Assembly (NCBI GenBank): GCA_900771955.1
Contig: CAAGPW010000206.1
Span: 1 to 13,088 of the forward strand
Length of the DNA: 13,088 nucleotides
Origin: Lachnospiraceae bacterium
Lineage (GTDB): Bacteria > Bacillota > Clostridia > Lachnospirales > Lachnospiraceae
Direction: 5' to 3'
Shown here: piece by piece, positions 1 through 7,402 of the stretch
How the letters are laid out: each line of letters opens with the position of its first letter
How positions within the stretch are numbered: position 1 is the first letter of the stretch
Notes under the pieces: model-generated
Told to the model about the DNA's origin: nothing
Database searches by the model: none
What the model saw: only the letters and a program-made list of their open reading frames with translations
Position numbers and translations under genes: made by a program

Positions 1-1
1 C

Positions 2-400
2 CGCCTGCGCAGGCGGTCGCGTGCGATCCAGGAAACGGTTGGGATCAGTGGAGCGCAGGGCAATATTTTAGATTATATTATTGTGGAATCCGGGAACCAT
101 TCGGTATATCAAAAAGAGATTGAAGAAGAATTCGGATTGCGGCCGTCCACGGCGACTGAGACACTTAAGGCGTTAGAGCAGAAAGGGCTGATCCGGCGCG
201 AAGCGGAAAAGCAGGATGCGCGCTATAAAAAAATCGTATTTACAGAAAAGGCAGAGACGCTCAAAGTGGCGCTGCGCAGGGAGATCGAAGAATCGGAACA
301 GCTTTTGCTTGCCGGAGTTACCGAATCGGAACAGAAGGAATTTTTGCGGATCGCAGAACACATGTTAAAGAATCTGGATGAAGCAGGAAAGGAAGGATAG
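2..400 (+). CDS. MarR-family transcriptional regulator, 5' end cut by window
   Basis: The reading frame is open from the first full codon of the window, so the GTG at 83 is not a true start. About 132 residues are visible and the N-terminus, probably a short helix, is missing. A MarR-type lead-in (ISGAQGNILDYI) comes first, then a winged helix-turn-helix: helix 2 near VYQKEIEEEFGL, recognition helix near RPSTATETLKALEQKG, and a wing containing REAEKQDARYKK. A long C-terminal helix would form the dimer interface. MarR proteins bind DNA as dimers and are usually repressors released by a ligand. The stop lies 4 bp before the start of a MATE pump gene, so the two are surely co-transcribed. By analogy with mepR-mepA of Staphylococcus, this protein probably represses its own operon; that role is inferred. 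Promoter and operator lie outside the window. Confidence 0.9.
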   Translation, partial: RLRRRSRAIQETVGISGAQGNILDYIIVESGNHSVYQKEIEEEFGLRPSTATETLKALEQKGLIRREAEKQDARYKKIVFTEKAETLKVALRREIEESEQLLLAGVTESEQKEFLRIAEHMLKNLDEAGKEG

Positions 401-404
401 ATTT

Positions 405-1748
405 ATGGATCAGAATGAACTTATGGGAAGTATGAAGGTATCAGGAGCAGTGGCAAAGATGGCGATCCCGAGTGTGATCAGCAGTCTGGTGACCGTTGTT
501 TATAATATGGCGGATACTTTTTTTGTAGGACAGACAGGAGATCCGCTTCAGGTGGCGGCAGTCAGCCTGACAAATCCGATCTTTATTTTGCTTATGGCAT
601 TTGCAAATATGTTTGGGATGGGCGGAAGTGCAGTGGCATCCATGGCAATGGGTGAAAAAAATGAAAAGCGTGCGAAAAATGCATCCTCTTTTGTGACTTA
701 TACATCCTTTATTGTAGGTATCCTGTTTGCGGTGGTGCTGTTTGTTTTCATGCATCCGATCCTGACGCTGTTTGGAGCCGATGCGCAGACCTATGAGCTG
801 GCAAAGGGATATACATTCCATATCTCCTATGGGGCACCGTTTATCATCTGGTCGGCTGCGGCGAGTTTTGTTGTCCGGGCAGACGGTGCGAGCAGGGAGG
901 CAATGATCGGCAGTATGATCGGCACGGTGGCAAACATTGTGCTGGACCCGGTATTTATCAGTGGCTTTGGCATGGGAGCCGCCGGTGCGGCGATTGCGAC
1001 GACGATCGGAAATGTTCTCGCATGTCTTTATTATCTGTGGTACTTTTTAAAAAAGAGCAAATGTCTCTCGATTTCTCCGAAAGACTTTAAATGCAGTGAC
1101 GGCATTCTTGCAAGGGTGTGCGCAACCGGATTGCCGACCGCTGTTTTTTCCGCGTTGATGAGCGTTTCCACGATCATTCTAAATCAGATCCTGGTGGCAT
1201 ACGGCAATGCGCCGGTGGCAGTGATCGGAATCGTTTTTAAGGCAAATATGTTTATCACATTTTTACAGCTTGGACTGTCAAACGGCGTTCAGCCGCTCCT
1301 CGGCTATAATTATGGAGCAGGAAATCGTGAGCGTTTTATAGCGGTCGACCGTTTCACGAAGAAGTGCTGCCTGATCGTCGGAATCCTTGCGACGGCATTG
1401 TTCTTTTTCTGTCGCGAGCCGATCATCCGGCTTTTTATTGATGATGCGGATATCATTTATTACGGAGTAAAAATGCTGGTGGCATATATGCTGTCCGGAC
1501 CGTTCATCGGAATCCTTTTTGTAAATATGAACTGTCTGCAGTCAACCGGAAATGCACTTCCGGCCACGATCCTTTCCGTCTTAAGACAGGGACTGCTTTT
1601 GATTCCGGTACTGTATCTTTTAAATGCGGTTTTCGGATTAAATGGTGTCATCTACGGACAGGCAATTACGGATTATGTAGCGGTTGTTCTGTCGGTGATG
1701 ATCTGGAACAGAAAGAAAAGAAGCATCTTGTATTTTCCCAATCGGTGA
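405..1748 (+). CDS. MATE-family multidrug efflux transporter (MepA-like)
   Basis: This is an intact 447-residue inner-membrane protein of normal MATE length with about twelve hydrophobic segments in two six-helix bundles. MATE pumps export cationic drugs and dyes in exchange for Na+ or H+. Family signs are the N-terminal MAIPSVISSLVTVVYNMADT stretch, the first-bundle FGMGGSAVASMAMGEKN segment, and the matching second-bundle segment NGVQPLLGYNYGAGNRER. The start is taken at ATG 405, not the in-frame ATG at 378, because GGAAGG at 391-396 sits 8 bp before 405 and the earlier start would overlap the regulator gene. It follows a MarR gene directly, like mepA behind mepR, which suggests ligand-inducible expression. 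The substrate cannot be read from the sequence. Confidence 0.93.
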   Translation: MDQNELMGSMKVSGAVAKMAIPSVISSLVTVVYNMADTFFVGQTGDPLQVAAVSLTNPIFILLMAFANMFGMGGSAVASMAMGEKNEKRAKNASSFVTYTSFIVGILFAVVLFVFMHPILTLFGADAQTYELAKGYTFHISYGAPFIIWSAAASFVVRADGASREAMIGSMIGTVANIVLDPVFISGFGMGAAGAAIATTIGNVLACLYYLWYFLKKSKCLSISPKDFKCSDGILARVCATGLPTAVFSALMSVSTIILNQILVAYGNAPVAVIGIVFKANMFITFLQLGLSNGVQPLLGYNYGAGNRERFIAVDRFTKKCCLIVGILATALFFFCREPIIRLFIDDADIIYYGVKMLVAYMLSGPFIGILFVNMNCLQSTGNALPATILSVLRQGLLLIPVLYLLNAVFGLNGVIYGQAITDYVAVVLSVMIWNRKKRSILYFPNR

Positions 1749-1755
1749 GTATAAT
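1728..1755 (+). promoter_or_regulatory. Possible promoter for the second MATE gene
   Basis: A perfect -10 hexamer TATAAT lies at 1750-1755. A weak -35 (TTGTAT, 3 of 6) lies at 1728-1733 with 16-bp spacing, inside the end of the first MATE gene. A small 5-bp hairpin (GCAGG at 1764-1768, CCTGC at 1778-1782) follows in what would be the leader. The strong AAGGAGG at 1787-1793 serves the ATG at 1804. Read-through from the upstream operon is equally possible. Confidence 0.35.
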
Positions 1756-1803
1756 CTTATATCGCAGGCTTATGTATCCTGCTACTAAGGAGGAACGTAT
1801 CTC

Positions 1804-3159
1804 ATGGAGAAAACGGGAAAAACAAAAGAGATGGATATGTTAAATGGAGGGCTTGCGGGAAAGCTCATCCTTTTTTCCATACCACTGGCATGCAGCAGTA
1901 TTCTGCAGCAGCTGTTTAATTCTGCGGATGTGGCGGTCGTCGGACGATTCGCGGGGGACAGGGCGCTTGCGGCAGTGGGAAGCTGTGTTGCGCTGGTTGG
2001 AATATTTGTGAATCTTATCGTGGGACTTTCGGTCGGACCGAATGCGGCACTGGCAAATCTGATCGGACAGAAAAAAAGAGAAAAAATAAATGTTATGCTG
2101 CATACGATCCTAACCTTTGGATGTATACTTGGAATCCTGCTTCTTGGGATTGGCATGCTGTCCGCGCGGGTGGTGCTTGAGGTATCCGGAACGCCGGAAA
2201 GTGTTATGAGTGAGGCACTTTTATATATCAGGATCTATTTTATCAGCATCCCGTTTATGATCATCTATAATTTTGGCTCTGCGGCGTTAAGAAGTTTTGG
2301 CGATACGAGAAGCCCCATGTATTATCTGATCTTATCAGGAACTGTAAATGTCATCCTGAATCTGGTTCTGGTCATCTGCTTTAAGCTTGGTGTGGCAGGA
2401 GTTGCCATAGCCACGGTGATATCAAATCTCCTGAGTGCTTCTCTGGTCATCGTCTATTTGTATCGCAGAAAGGATGAGTTTCAGTTCAGACCGGAAAAGA
2501 TGACAATAGACAAAGGGGATTTAAAGAAGGTGCTCATCATTGGAAATCCGGCTGGTATACAGGGAGCGATCTTTTCTGTTTCCAATGTATTTATATAAAG
2601 CGGGATCAATTCATTTGGGGAAGATGCAATCGCAGGGTCTTCCCTGGCGCTGAATTTTGAATATTTTACCTATGATATTGCGGCTGCGTTTGCACAGGCG
2701 GCAGTGACTTTTACCAGCTAGAACTATGGTGCGGGAAATTTGAAAAGATGTAAGAAGATATTCGGACTCTGCATGCTTTTCGGATTTGGGTTTACCGAGA
2801 TATTAAGTATTATCTTTATTGTGTGGGCGGATTTTTTTGTTGGTATCTATACGGCCAGTACAGCTGTGGCAGCTTATGCAATCATAAGGATGCAGCATGT
2901 CTACTCCATGGAGGGACTGACGGCATCCTATGAAGTAGAAAGCGCAGCTTTAAGGGGTATGGGAAAGTCATTAGAACCATCTATTGTTACGATCCTTGGA
3001 ACCGTGGTATTCCGTATGATCTGGCTGGTCACAGTATTTAGGCTGATACCTACCTATGAAATGTTAATGAACGTTTACATTGCATCCTGGATCTTTACGG
3101 GGGGAGTGATATTTCTCATCTATTTCTTCTATATAAAGAAGATAGAGAGGATTGGATAA
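1804..3159 (+). pseudogene. Second MATE-family transporter, broken by two in-frame stops
   Basis: One continuous MATE reading frame of 451 codons is interrupted by TAA at 2596-2598 (codon 265) and TAG at 2719-2721 (codon 306), with no frameshift anywhere. The first 264 codons give the N-terminal bundle (for example LFSIPLACSSILQQLFNSAD). The stretch between the stops reads as SGINSFGEDAIAGSSLALNF and beyond, and the part after the second stop continues with NYGAGNLKRCKKIFGLCM to a normal TAA at 3157. In intact relatives both stop positions are typically glutamine (IQS.INSFG and TSQNYGAG), so each is a single C-to-T change (CAA to TAA, CAG to TAG). The 5' half has a good ribosome binding site (1787-1793). 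A 264-residue half-pump is unlikely to work. The 2740-3159 open stretch is the tail of this gene, not a separate one. Recent loss of function is the simplest reading; sequencing error or stop read-through are alternatives. Confidence 0.88.
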
Positions 3160-3189
3160 ACAATGAAAAGACAGAGGAGAGATTGATTT

Positions 3190-3840
3190 ATGAAAAAGAT
3201 AGTTGCGATTATTTTGTGCATTGCAATGAAAGTAACGCTTGTATCCTACAATAAGATTTCCGGAGAAGATATATCTGGCACAAAGGAAAACTCAACGGAA
3301 ACAGAAAGTTCTTTTGATTATGCAAGTTTACAGGGAATCGAATTTTGCTTTTCAAGTGGAGCGGGTGGATGGGAGACAACACTTTCCATTCAGAAAGATG
3401 GTTCATTTCAAGGAGAATATTATGATTGTGATATGGGAGACACCGGCACAGAATATCCGAATGGAGTTCAGTACGATTGCGTCTTTCAAGGACAGTTTGA
3501 TGAATTGTCAAAAGTAGATGACCTGACGTATAAGACGAAGATAACTTCGATATCCTATGAAAATGAAGTCGGAACAGAAGAGATTAAGGATGGAATCCGA
3601 TACATTTATACGGATGCATATGGTCTGGACGATGCAGGAGAAATCTATTTTTATCTGAAAGGAACAGAAACATCGGCTTTAAGCGGGGAATTAATGAACT
3701 GGCTTCAGATGGAGCTGTACGATTATACAACCGGTGAAACAGTGTCGGAACTCCCGTTTATTGCGATGTATAATGAAAATGCCGGGGAAGGTTTCTTTAG
3801 CTATGATATCTCAGAGAGTATGATAGATGATCAGAAATAG
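3190..3840 (+). CDS. Putative secreted protein of unknown function, damaged lipoprotein signal
   Basis: The 216-residue product starts at ATG 3190, with AGAGGAGAGA at 3171-3180 region as ribosome binding site. Residues 1-22 look like a lipoprotein signal peptide (MKK, hydrophobic core, then LVSYNK), but the expected lipobox cysteine is Tyr20 (TAC at 3247-3249), and a lysine (Lys14) interrupts the hydrophobic core. Cys10 does not fit a lipobox. The mature part is acidic and rich in Tyr, Gly, Asp and Glu, with no membrane helices. Its pattern (SGAGGWETTLSIQKDGSFQG, then DMGDTGTEYPNG, later DGIRYIYTDAYGLDDAGE) resembles a family of clostridial hypothetical lipoproteins I recall without a known function. 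It follows a MATE pseudogene by 30 bp and precedes the CIRCE element by 7 bp. It could still be exported but is probably not lipid-anchored, or it is on its way to becoming a pseudogene. Confidence 0.75.
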   Translation: MKKIVAIILCIAMKVTLVSYNKISGEDISGTKENSTETESSFDYASLQGIEFCFSSGAGGWETTLSIQKDGSFQGEYYDCDMGDTGTEYPNGVQYDCVFQGQFDELSKVDDLTYKTKITSISYENEVGTEEIKDGIRYIYTDAYGLDDAGEIYFYLKGTETSALSGELMNWLQMELYDYTTGETVSELPFIAMYNENAGEGFFSYDISESMIDDQK

Positions 3841-3847
3841 AAAAAAA

Positions 3848-3874
3848 TTAGCACTCGCCTATTGACAGTGCTAA
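3848..3874 (+). promoter_or_regulatory. CIRCE operator (HrcA binding site) of clpB
   Basis: TTAGCACTC (3848-3856), a 9-bp spacer, and CAGTGCTAA (3866-3874) match the CIRCE consensus TTAGCACTC-N9-GAGTGCTAA at 17 of 18 arm positions. The only mismatch is the C at 3866. HrcA binds CIRCE as a repressor and is inactivated when GroEL is occupied during heat stress. Its position over the promoter and just before clpB makes heat-shock control of clpB by HrcA very likely. No CtsR-type direct repeat (GGTCAAA) is seen. Confidence 0.93.
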
Positions 3875-3890
3875 CAAAACGTGATATACC
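3862..3890 (+). promoter_or_regulatory. clpB promoter (SigA-type) overlapping CIRCE
   Basis: A perfect -35 TTGACA lies at 3862-3867, then 17 bp, then a moderate -10 TATACC (4 of 6) at 3885-3890. The -35 straddles the spacer and right arm of the CIRCE, so bound HrcA would block polymerase. A better-looking TACAAT at 3891-3896 is 23 bp away, too far for this -35. Confidence 0.7.
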
Positions 3891-3910
3891 TACAATAGAA
3901 CAAAGAAAAA

Positions 3911-3924
3911 GGTTAGTGATAACC
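3911..3924 (+). repeat. Short inverted repeat in the clpB leader
   Basis: GGTTA and TAACC flank a 4-nt loop (GTGA) in the untranslated leader, about 30 nt before the clpB start. A 5-bp stem is weak, so it could be chance. It does not cover the ribosome binding site (AAGGAGGAG at 3942-3950). Confidence 0.3.
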
Positions 3925-3955
3925 GCATGTGTTTGGATAGGAAGGAGGAGTTTTC

Positions 3956-6547
3956 ATGAATATCCAGAAATTTACGCAGAAATCAGTGGAAGCAATCAAC
4001 GATTGTGAAAAATTAGCATATGAATACGGAAATCAGGAAATTGAGCAGGAACATCTTTTGGTTGCCCTGTTACGTCAGGAAGATGGACTGATCTTAAAAC
4101 TGATCGAGAAAATGGAGATCAACAAGGAGTACTTTTTAAACAGTGCCGAGAGTAAGCTTGCAGAACGGGTAAAGGTATCCGGCGGACAGGTTTATATCGG
4201 GCAGGACTTAAATAAAGTCCTGATCAGCGCTGAGGATGAGGCAAAGCGCATGGGAGATGAATATGTCTCTGTGGAGCATTTGTTCCTTACCTTATTAAAA
4301 TACCCGAACAAGGCAATGAAAGAACTCTTTAAAGAGTTTGGCATTACAAAAGAGCGTTTCTTACAGGCACTTTCAACGGTTCGTGGAAACCAGCGTGTGA
4401 CTTCGGACAACCCGGAGGCAACTTATGATACGCTGGAAAAATACGGCTATGATATGGTGGAACGCGCGAGAGACCAGAAGCTTGACCCGGTCATCGGCAG
4501 GGATTCCGAGATCCGGAATGTGGTTCGGATTCTTTCAAGAAAGACCAAGAACAATCCGGTTTTAATCGGTGAGCCTGGTGTCGGTAAGACTGCAGTTGTA
4601 GAGGGACTTGCACAGCGTATCGTAAGAGGCGATGTGCCGGAAGGACTCAAAGATAAGAAACTGTTTGCACTGGATATGGGCGCTCTGGTAGCCGGAGCAA
4701 AATACCGTGGTGAGTTTGAGGAACGTTTGAAGGCAGTTCTTGACGAGATCAAAAAATCCGAGGGACAGATCATTCTGTTTATCGATGAGCTGCATACGAT
4801 CGTAGGAGCCGGCAAGACAGACGGTGCCATGGATGCAGGTCAGCTGTTAAAGCCGATGCTCGCAAGGGGCGAACTGCACTGTATTGGTGCAACGACACTC
4901 GATGAGTACCGGGAATATATTGAAAAGGATGCGGCGCTCGAACGTCGTTTCCAGCCGGTTATGGTGGATGAGCCGACTGTTGAGGATACAATCTCCATTC
5001 TGCGTGGCTTAAAAGAGCGCTACGAGGTATTCCATGGCGTGAAGATCACGGACTCTGCGCTGGTATCGGCAGCAGTGCTTTCGAACCGTTATATTTCCGA
5101 CCGTTTCCTGCCGGATAAGGCGATCGATCTTGTGGATGAAGCATGTGCACTGATTAAGACAGAGCTGGATTCCATGCCGACCGAACTCGATGAACTGCAC
5201 CGTCGTGTGATGCAGATGGAGATCGAGGAGACTGCCTTAAAGAAGGAAGAAGATCATTTGAGTAAGGAGCGTCTTGTTACCTTACAGAAGGAACTTGCGG
5301 ATCTGCGCACGGAGTTTGATACAAAGAAAGCGCAGTGGGACAATGAAAAGAAAGCAGTCGAAAAAGTACAGAAATTAAGAGAAGAACTGGAAGGCCTGCG
5401 CAAGGAGATTGAACAGGCAAAACAGAACTATGATTTAAATAAAGCCGCAGAACTGCAGTATGGCAGACTGCCACAGTTAGAGGAACAGCTTGCCATCGAG
5501 GAAGACAAGGTAAAGAACGAGGATCTATCGCTGGTACATGAGAGTGTGACAGAAGAGGAGATCGCGCGTATCATTTCCCGCTGGACAGGCATTCCGGTTG
5601 CAAAATTAAATGAGAGCGAAAGGAACAAGACCCTGCATCTGGACGAAGAACTGCATAAACGTGTGGTTGGACAGGATGAGGGCGTCACAAAAGTGACAGA
5701 GGCGATCATTCGTTCCAAAGCGGGTATCAAAGACCCGACCAAGCCGATTGGTTCGTTTTTGTTCCTCGGACCTACCGGTGTCGGAAAAACAGAGCTTGCG
5801 AAAGCACTGGCTGCGAGCCTGTTTGATGATGAGAGCAACATGGTACGTCTCGATATGAGTGAGTACATGGAGAAATATTCCGTGTCCCGTCTGATCGGAG
5901 CGCCTCCAGGATATGTAGGCTATGAAGAAGGCGGACAGCTTACCGAGGCTGTCAGAAGAAAACCGTACTCGGTCGTACTGTTTGATGAGGTGGAAAAGGC
6001 GCATCCGGATGTATTTAATATCCTGCTTCAGGTGCTGGATGACGGACGGATCACCGATTCCCAGGGCAGAACTGTGGATTTCAAGAACACGATCCTTATC
6101 ATGACATCAAACCTGGGATCGGCGCATCTCTTAGAGGGCATTGACGAAAACGGCAATATCAATCCGGAGTGTGAGGAAGCGGTTATGAATGAACTGCGTG
6201 CACATTTCAGACCGGAGTTTTTAAACCGTCTGGATGAGATCATCATGTTCAAGCCGCTCACCAAGGATAACATCGGAAACATCATTCATCTGCTGATGGA
6301 TGACTTAAACCACAGACTCGAAGACAAGGAGATATCCGTGGCACTTACACCTGCAGCGGAGGAGTATGTCGTAGCGCATGGCTATGACCCGACCTATGGT
6401 GCAAGACCGTTAAAGCGGTATCTGCAAAAGACTGTTGAGACACTGGCAGCAAAACTGATCCTGGCAGATGAGGTGCATGCCGGAGATGTCATTGAAATTG
6501 ATGTGGCAGACGGTGCCTTAAAGGCATCCGCAAAGCACGGCGCGTGA
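3956..6547 (+). CDS. clpB: ATP-dependent disaggregase ClpB (Hsp100)
   Basis: This full-length 863-residue cytosolic AAA+ chaperone works with DnaK/DnaJ/GrpE to pull proteins out of aggregates. Domains in order are the Clp N-domain (about 1-145), NBD1, the coiled-coil middle domain (about 410-522, which sets ClpB apart from ClpA/ClpX), NBD2 and a small C-terminal domain. NBD1 has Walker A GEPGVGKT (205-212), Walker B FIDE (275-278) and pore tyrosine 250 in KYRGEFE. NBD2 has Walker A GPTGVGKT (605-612), Walker B LFDE ending at Glu678 and pore tyrosine 653 in GYVGYEEGG. No IGL/IGF-type ClpP-binding loop was noticed, consistent with a chaperone and not a protease partner. ATG 3956 follows AAGGAGGAG (3942-3950) by 5 bp. 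It is a single-gene unit under a CIRCE operator, closed by a terminator at 6610-6677. Confidence 0.98.
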   Translation: MNIQKFTQKSVEAINDCEKLAYEYGNQEIEQEHLLVALLRQEDGLILKLIEKMEINKEYFLNSAESKLAERVKVSGGQVYIGQDLNKVLISAEDEAKRMGDEYVSVEHLFLTLLKYPNKAMKELFKEFGITKERFLQALSTVRGNQRVTSDNPEATYDTLEKYGYDMVERARDQKLDPVIGRDSEIRNVVRILSRKTKNNPVLIGEPGVGKTAVVEGLAQRIVRGDVPEGLKDKKLFALDMGALVAGAKYRGEFEERLKAVLDEIKKSEGQIILFIDELHTIVGAGKTDGAMDAGQLLKPMLARGELHCIGATTLDEYREYIEKDAALERRFQPVMVDEPTVEDTISILRGLKERYEVFHGVKITDSALVSAAVLSNRYISDRFLPDKAIDLVDEACALIKTELDSMPTELDELHRRVMQMEIEETALKKEEDHLSKERLVTLQKELADLRTEFDTKKAQWDNEKKAVEKVQKLREELEGLRKEIEQAKQNYDLNKAAELQYGRLPQLEEQLAIEEDKVKNEDLSLVHESVTEEEIARIISRWTGIPVAKLNESERNKTLHLDEELHKRVVGQDEGVTKVTEAIIRSKAGIKDPTKPIGSFLFLGPTGVGKTELAKALAASLFDDESNMVRLDMSEYMEKYSVSRLIGAPPGYVGYEEGGQLTEAVRRKPYSVVLFDEVEKAHPDVFNILLQVLDDGRITDSQGRTVDFKNTILIMTSNLGSAHLLEGIDENGNINPECEEAVMNELRAHFRPEFLNRLDEIIMFKPLTKDNIGNIIHLLMDDLNHRLEDKEISVALTPAAEEYVVAHGYDPTYGARPLKRYLQKTVETLAAKLILADEVHAGDVIEIDVADGALKASAKHGA

Positions 6548-6609
6548 TCCGGCAAAAAATAAAATGAAGAAAACCAGACGATAAAATAAAATACAAAAAG
6601 ATATTTAAG

Positions 6610-6677
6610 AAAAATCCTGCATGGTGTACATTCCCTGTGTCATAAAATATTGAGACAGGGAAAGCAGGATTTTTTTT
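6610..6677 (+). terminator. Rho-independent terminator after clpB, nested hairpin
   Basis: Outer arms AAAAATCCTGC (6610-6620) and GCAGGATTTTT (6664-6674) pair perfectly over 11 bp, and the T-run continues to 6677. Inside lies a second stem, TTCCCTGTGTC (6631-6641) with GAGACAGGGAA (6652-6662), one mismatch and a 10-nt loop. The A-run on the left arm means it could also stop transcription from the other direction. The 62 bp between the clpB stop and this hairpin are A-rich and hold nothing I recognise. Confidence 0.85.
6666..6669 (+). promoter_or_regulatory. Deacetylase ribosome binding site hidden in terminator stem
   Basis: AGGA at 6666-6669, 8 nt before ATG 6678, is the only Shine-Dalgarno-like sequence for the deacetylase. 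It lies wholly within the right arm of the clpB terminator stem, so a transcript covering the whole hairpin would mask it. A TAAAAT (-10-like, 5 of 6) at 6643-6648 could start a shorter RNA that lacks the left arm and leaves the site free, but no good -35 is visible for it. Confidence 0.45.
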
Positions 6678-7364
6678 ATGAAACGGGTTCGGATTGTGAT
6701 TTTTTTTGACTGCATTATGGCAGTATTTATATTGTGTCTCGCTCTGCAGCAGCGTTTCTTTGACGCGGCGGTCGAGACCGGAAAGAGGAGTGAAATGAGA
6801 CAGGAAGAGACAAAGCGGGTGGCGCTCACTTTTGATGACGGGCCGAATCCGGAATACACGGAAAAACTGCTGGACGGATTAAAGGACCGGGAAGTGAAAG
6901 CCACCTTTTTTCTGCTTGGGAACCAGGTGGAGCTGTATCCGGATATTGTAAAGCGGATGCATGAGGAAGGACATCTGATCGGAAATCATTCGTATGACCA
7001 CGTAAATCTGGGTGCTTTATGTGAATCGGAGGCGTGCAGCCAGATCAAAAAGACGAATGATGCGATCTATAAAGTGACCGGGGAATATCCGGAATATCTG
7101 CGGCCGCCATTCGGGAGTGTAAAAAATAAACTGGATGAGGACATGAATATGATCGTGACGCTCTGGGATATTGATACCAGGGACTGGGAAGTGCAGAATG
7201 TTGCGAGCATCGAGAGCAAAGTGCTTGGAAAAGCGAAGGACGGCGAGATCATTCTGATGCATGACGCTTATGCGACCAGCGTGACAGCAGCACTTGATCT
7301 GATCGATAAAATGAAACAGGACGGTTATGAATTTGTCACAGTCGATGAATTGATTTTTGAATAA
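6678..7364 (+). CDS. Membrane-anchored polysaccharide deacetylase (NodB domain, CE4)
   Basis: The 228-residue protein has an N-terminal hydrophobic segment (about residues 5-24) acting as membrane anchor or uncleaved signal, a short linker, and a NodB/CE4 domain from about residue 46. The five CE4 motifs are present: TFDDG (51-55, catalytic Asp53 and metal Asp54), HSYDH (His104 and His108, metal ligands), RPPFG (142-146), DTRDW (166-170) and LMHD (His195). CE4 enzymes use a divalent metal to remove N-acetyl groups from peptidoglycan or other amino sugars outside the cell; PdaA-like or peptidoglycan GlcNAc deacetylases are the nearest known types, but the substrate is not decided here. Start 6678 is kept because it supplies the whole membrane segment, though it touches the T-run of the clpB terminator and has only a weak AGGA before it. 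Confidence 0.93.
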   Translation: MKRVRIVIFFDCIMAVFILCLALQQRFFDAAVETGKRSEMRQEETKRVALTFDDGPNPEYTEKLLDGLKDREVKATFFLLGNQVELYPDIVKRMHEEGHLIGNHSYDHVNLGALCESEACSQIKKTNDAIYKVTGEYPEYLRPPFGSVKNKLDEDMNMIVTLWDIDTRDWEVQNVASIESKVLGKAKDGEIILMHDAYATSVTAALDLIDKMKQDGYEFVTVDELIFE

Positions 7365-7373
7365 ATATCGTCA

Positions 7374-7402
7374 TATTGTAGAAAATATAATTTTCTATTG
7401 TA
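7374..7402. repeat. AT-rich palindrome flanked by 7-bp direct repeats
   Basis: TAGAAAAT (7379-7386) and ATTTTCTA (7390-7397) form a perfect 8-bp inverted repeat with a 3-nt loop. TATTGTA occurs at 7374-7380 and again at 7396-7402, exactly 22 bp apart, about two helical turns. It lies 9 bp after the deacetylase stop. The stem is AT-only apart from one G-C pair and lacks a following T-run, so it is a poor terminator. It overlaps the candidate rarA -35 box and could be a protein-binding site. Confidence 0.4.

Noticed and set aside
83..400. Short MarR gene starting at GTG 83
   Set aside because: The frame is open to the window edge and the upstream residues match the MarR N-terminal region, so the gene begins outside the window.
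2596..2721. Alternative genetic code with TAA/TAG as glutamine
   Set aside because: TAG and TAA end other genes at sensible lengths here (398, 3838, 7362, 8835, 10152), so general reassignment does not fit.
2740..3159. Separate 139-residue membrane protein starting at TTG 2740
   Set aside because: It is in frame with, and continues, the MATE gene from 1804; NYGAGN just before it belongs to the same protein.
3163..3186. Seven-codon leader peptide before the hypothetical secreted protein
   Set aside because: ATG 3163 has no convincing ribosome binding site and ends at TGA after seven codons; likely chance.
3239..3517. 92-residue reading frame overlapping the hypothetical secreted protein
   Set aside because: Out-of-frame shadow with no recognisable pattern; the 3190-3840 frame has a ribosome binding site and signal-peptide-like start.
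5428..6285. Long minus-strand open frames opposite clpB
   Set aside because: Ser/Leu/Arg-rich antisense shadows of a conserved gene; no ribosome binding sites or recognisable domains.
7379..7397. Terminator after the deacetylase gene
   Set aside because: The stem is almost all A-T pairs and is not followed by a T-run; listed only as an inverted repeat.
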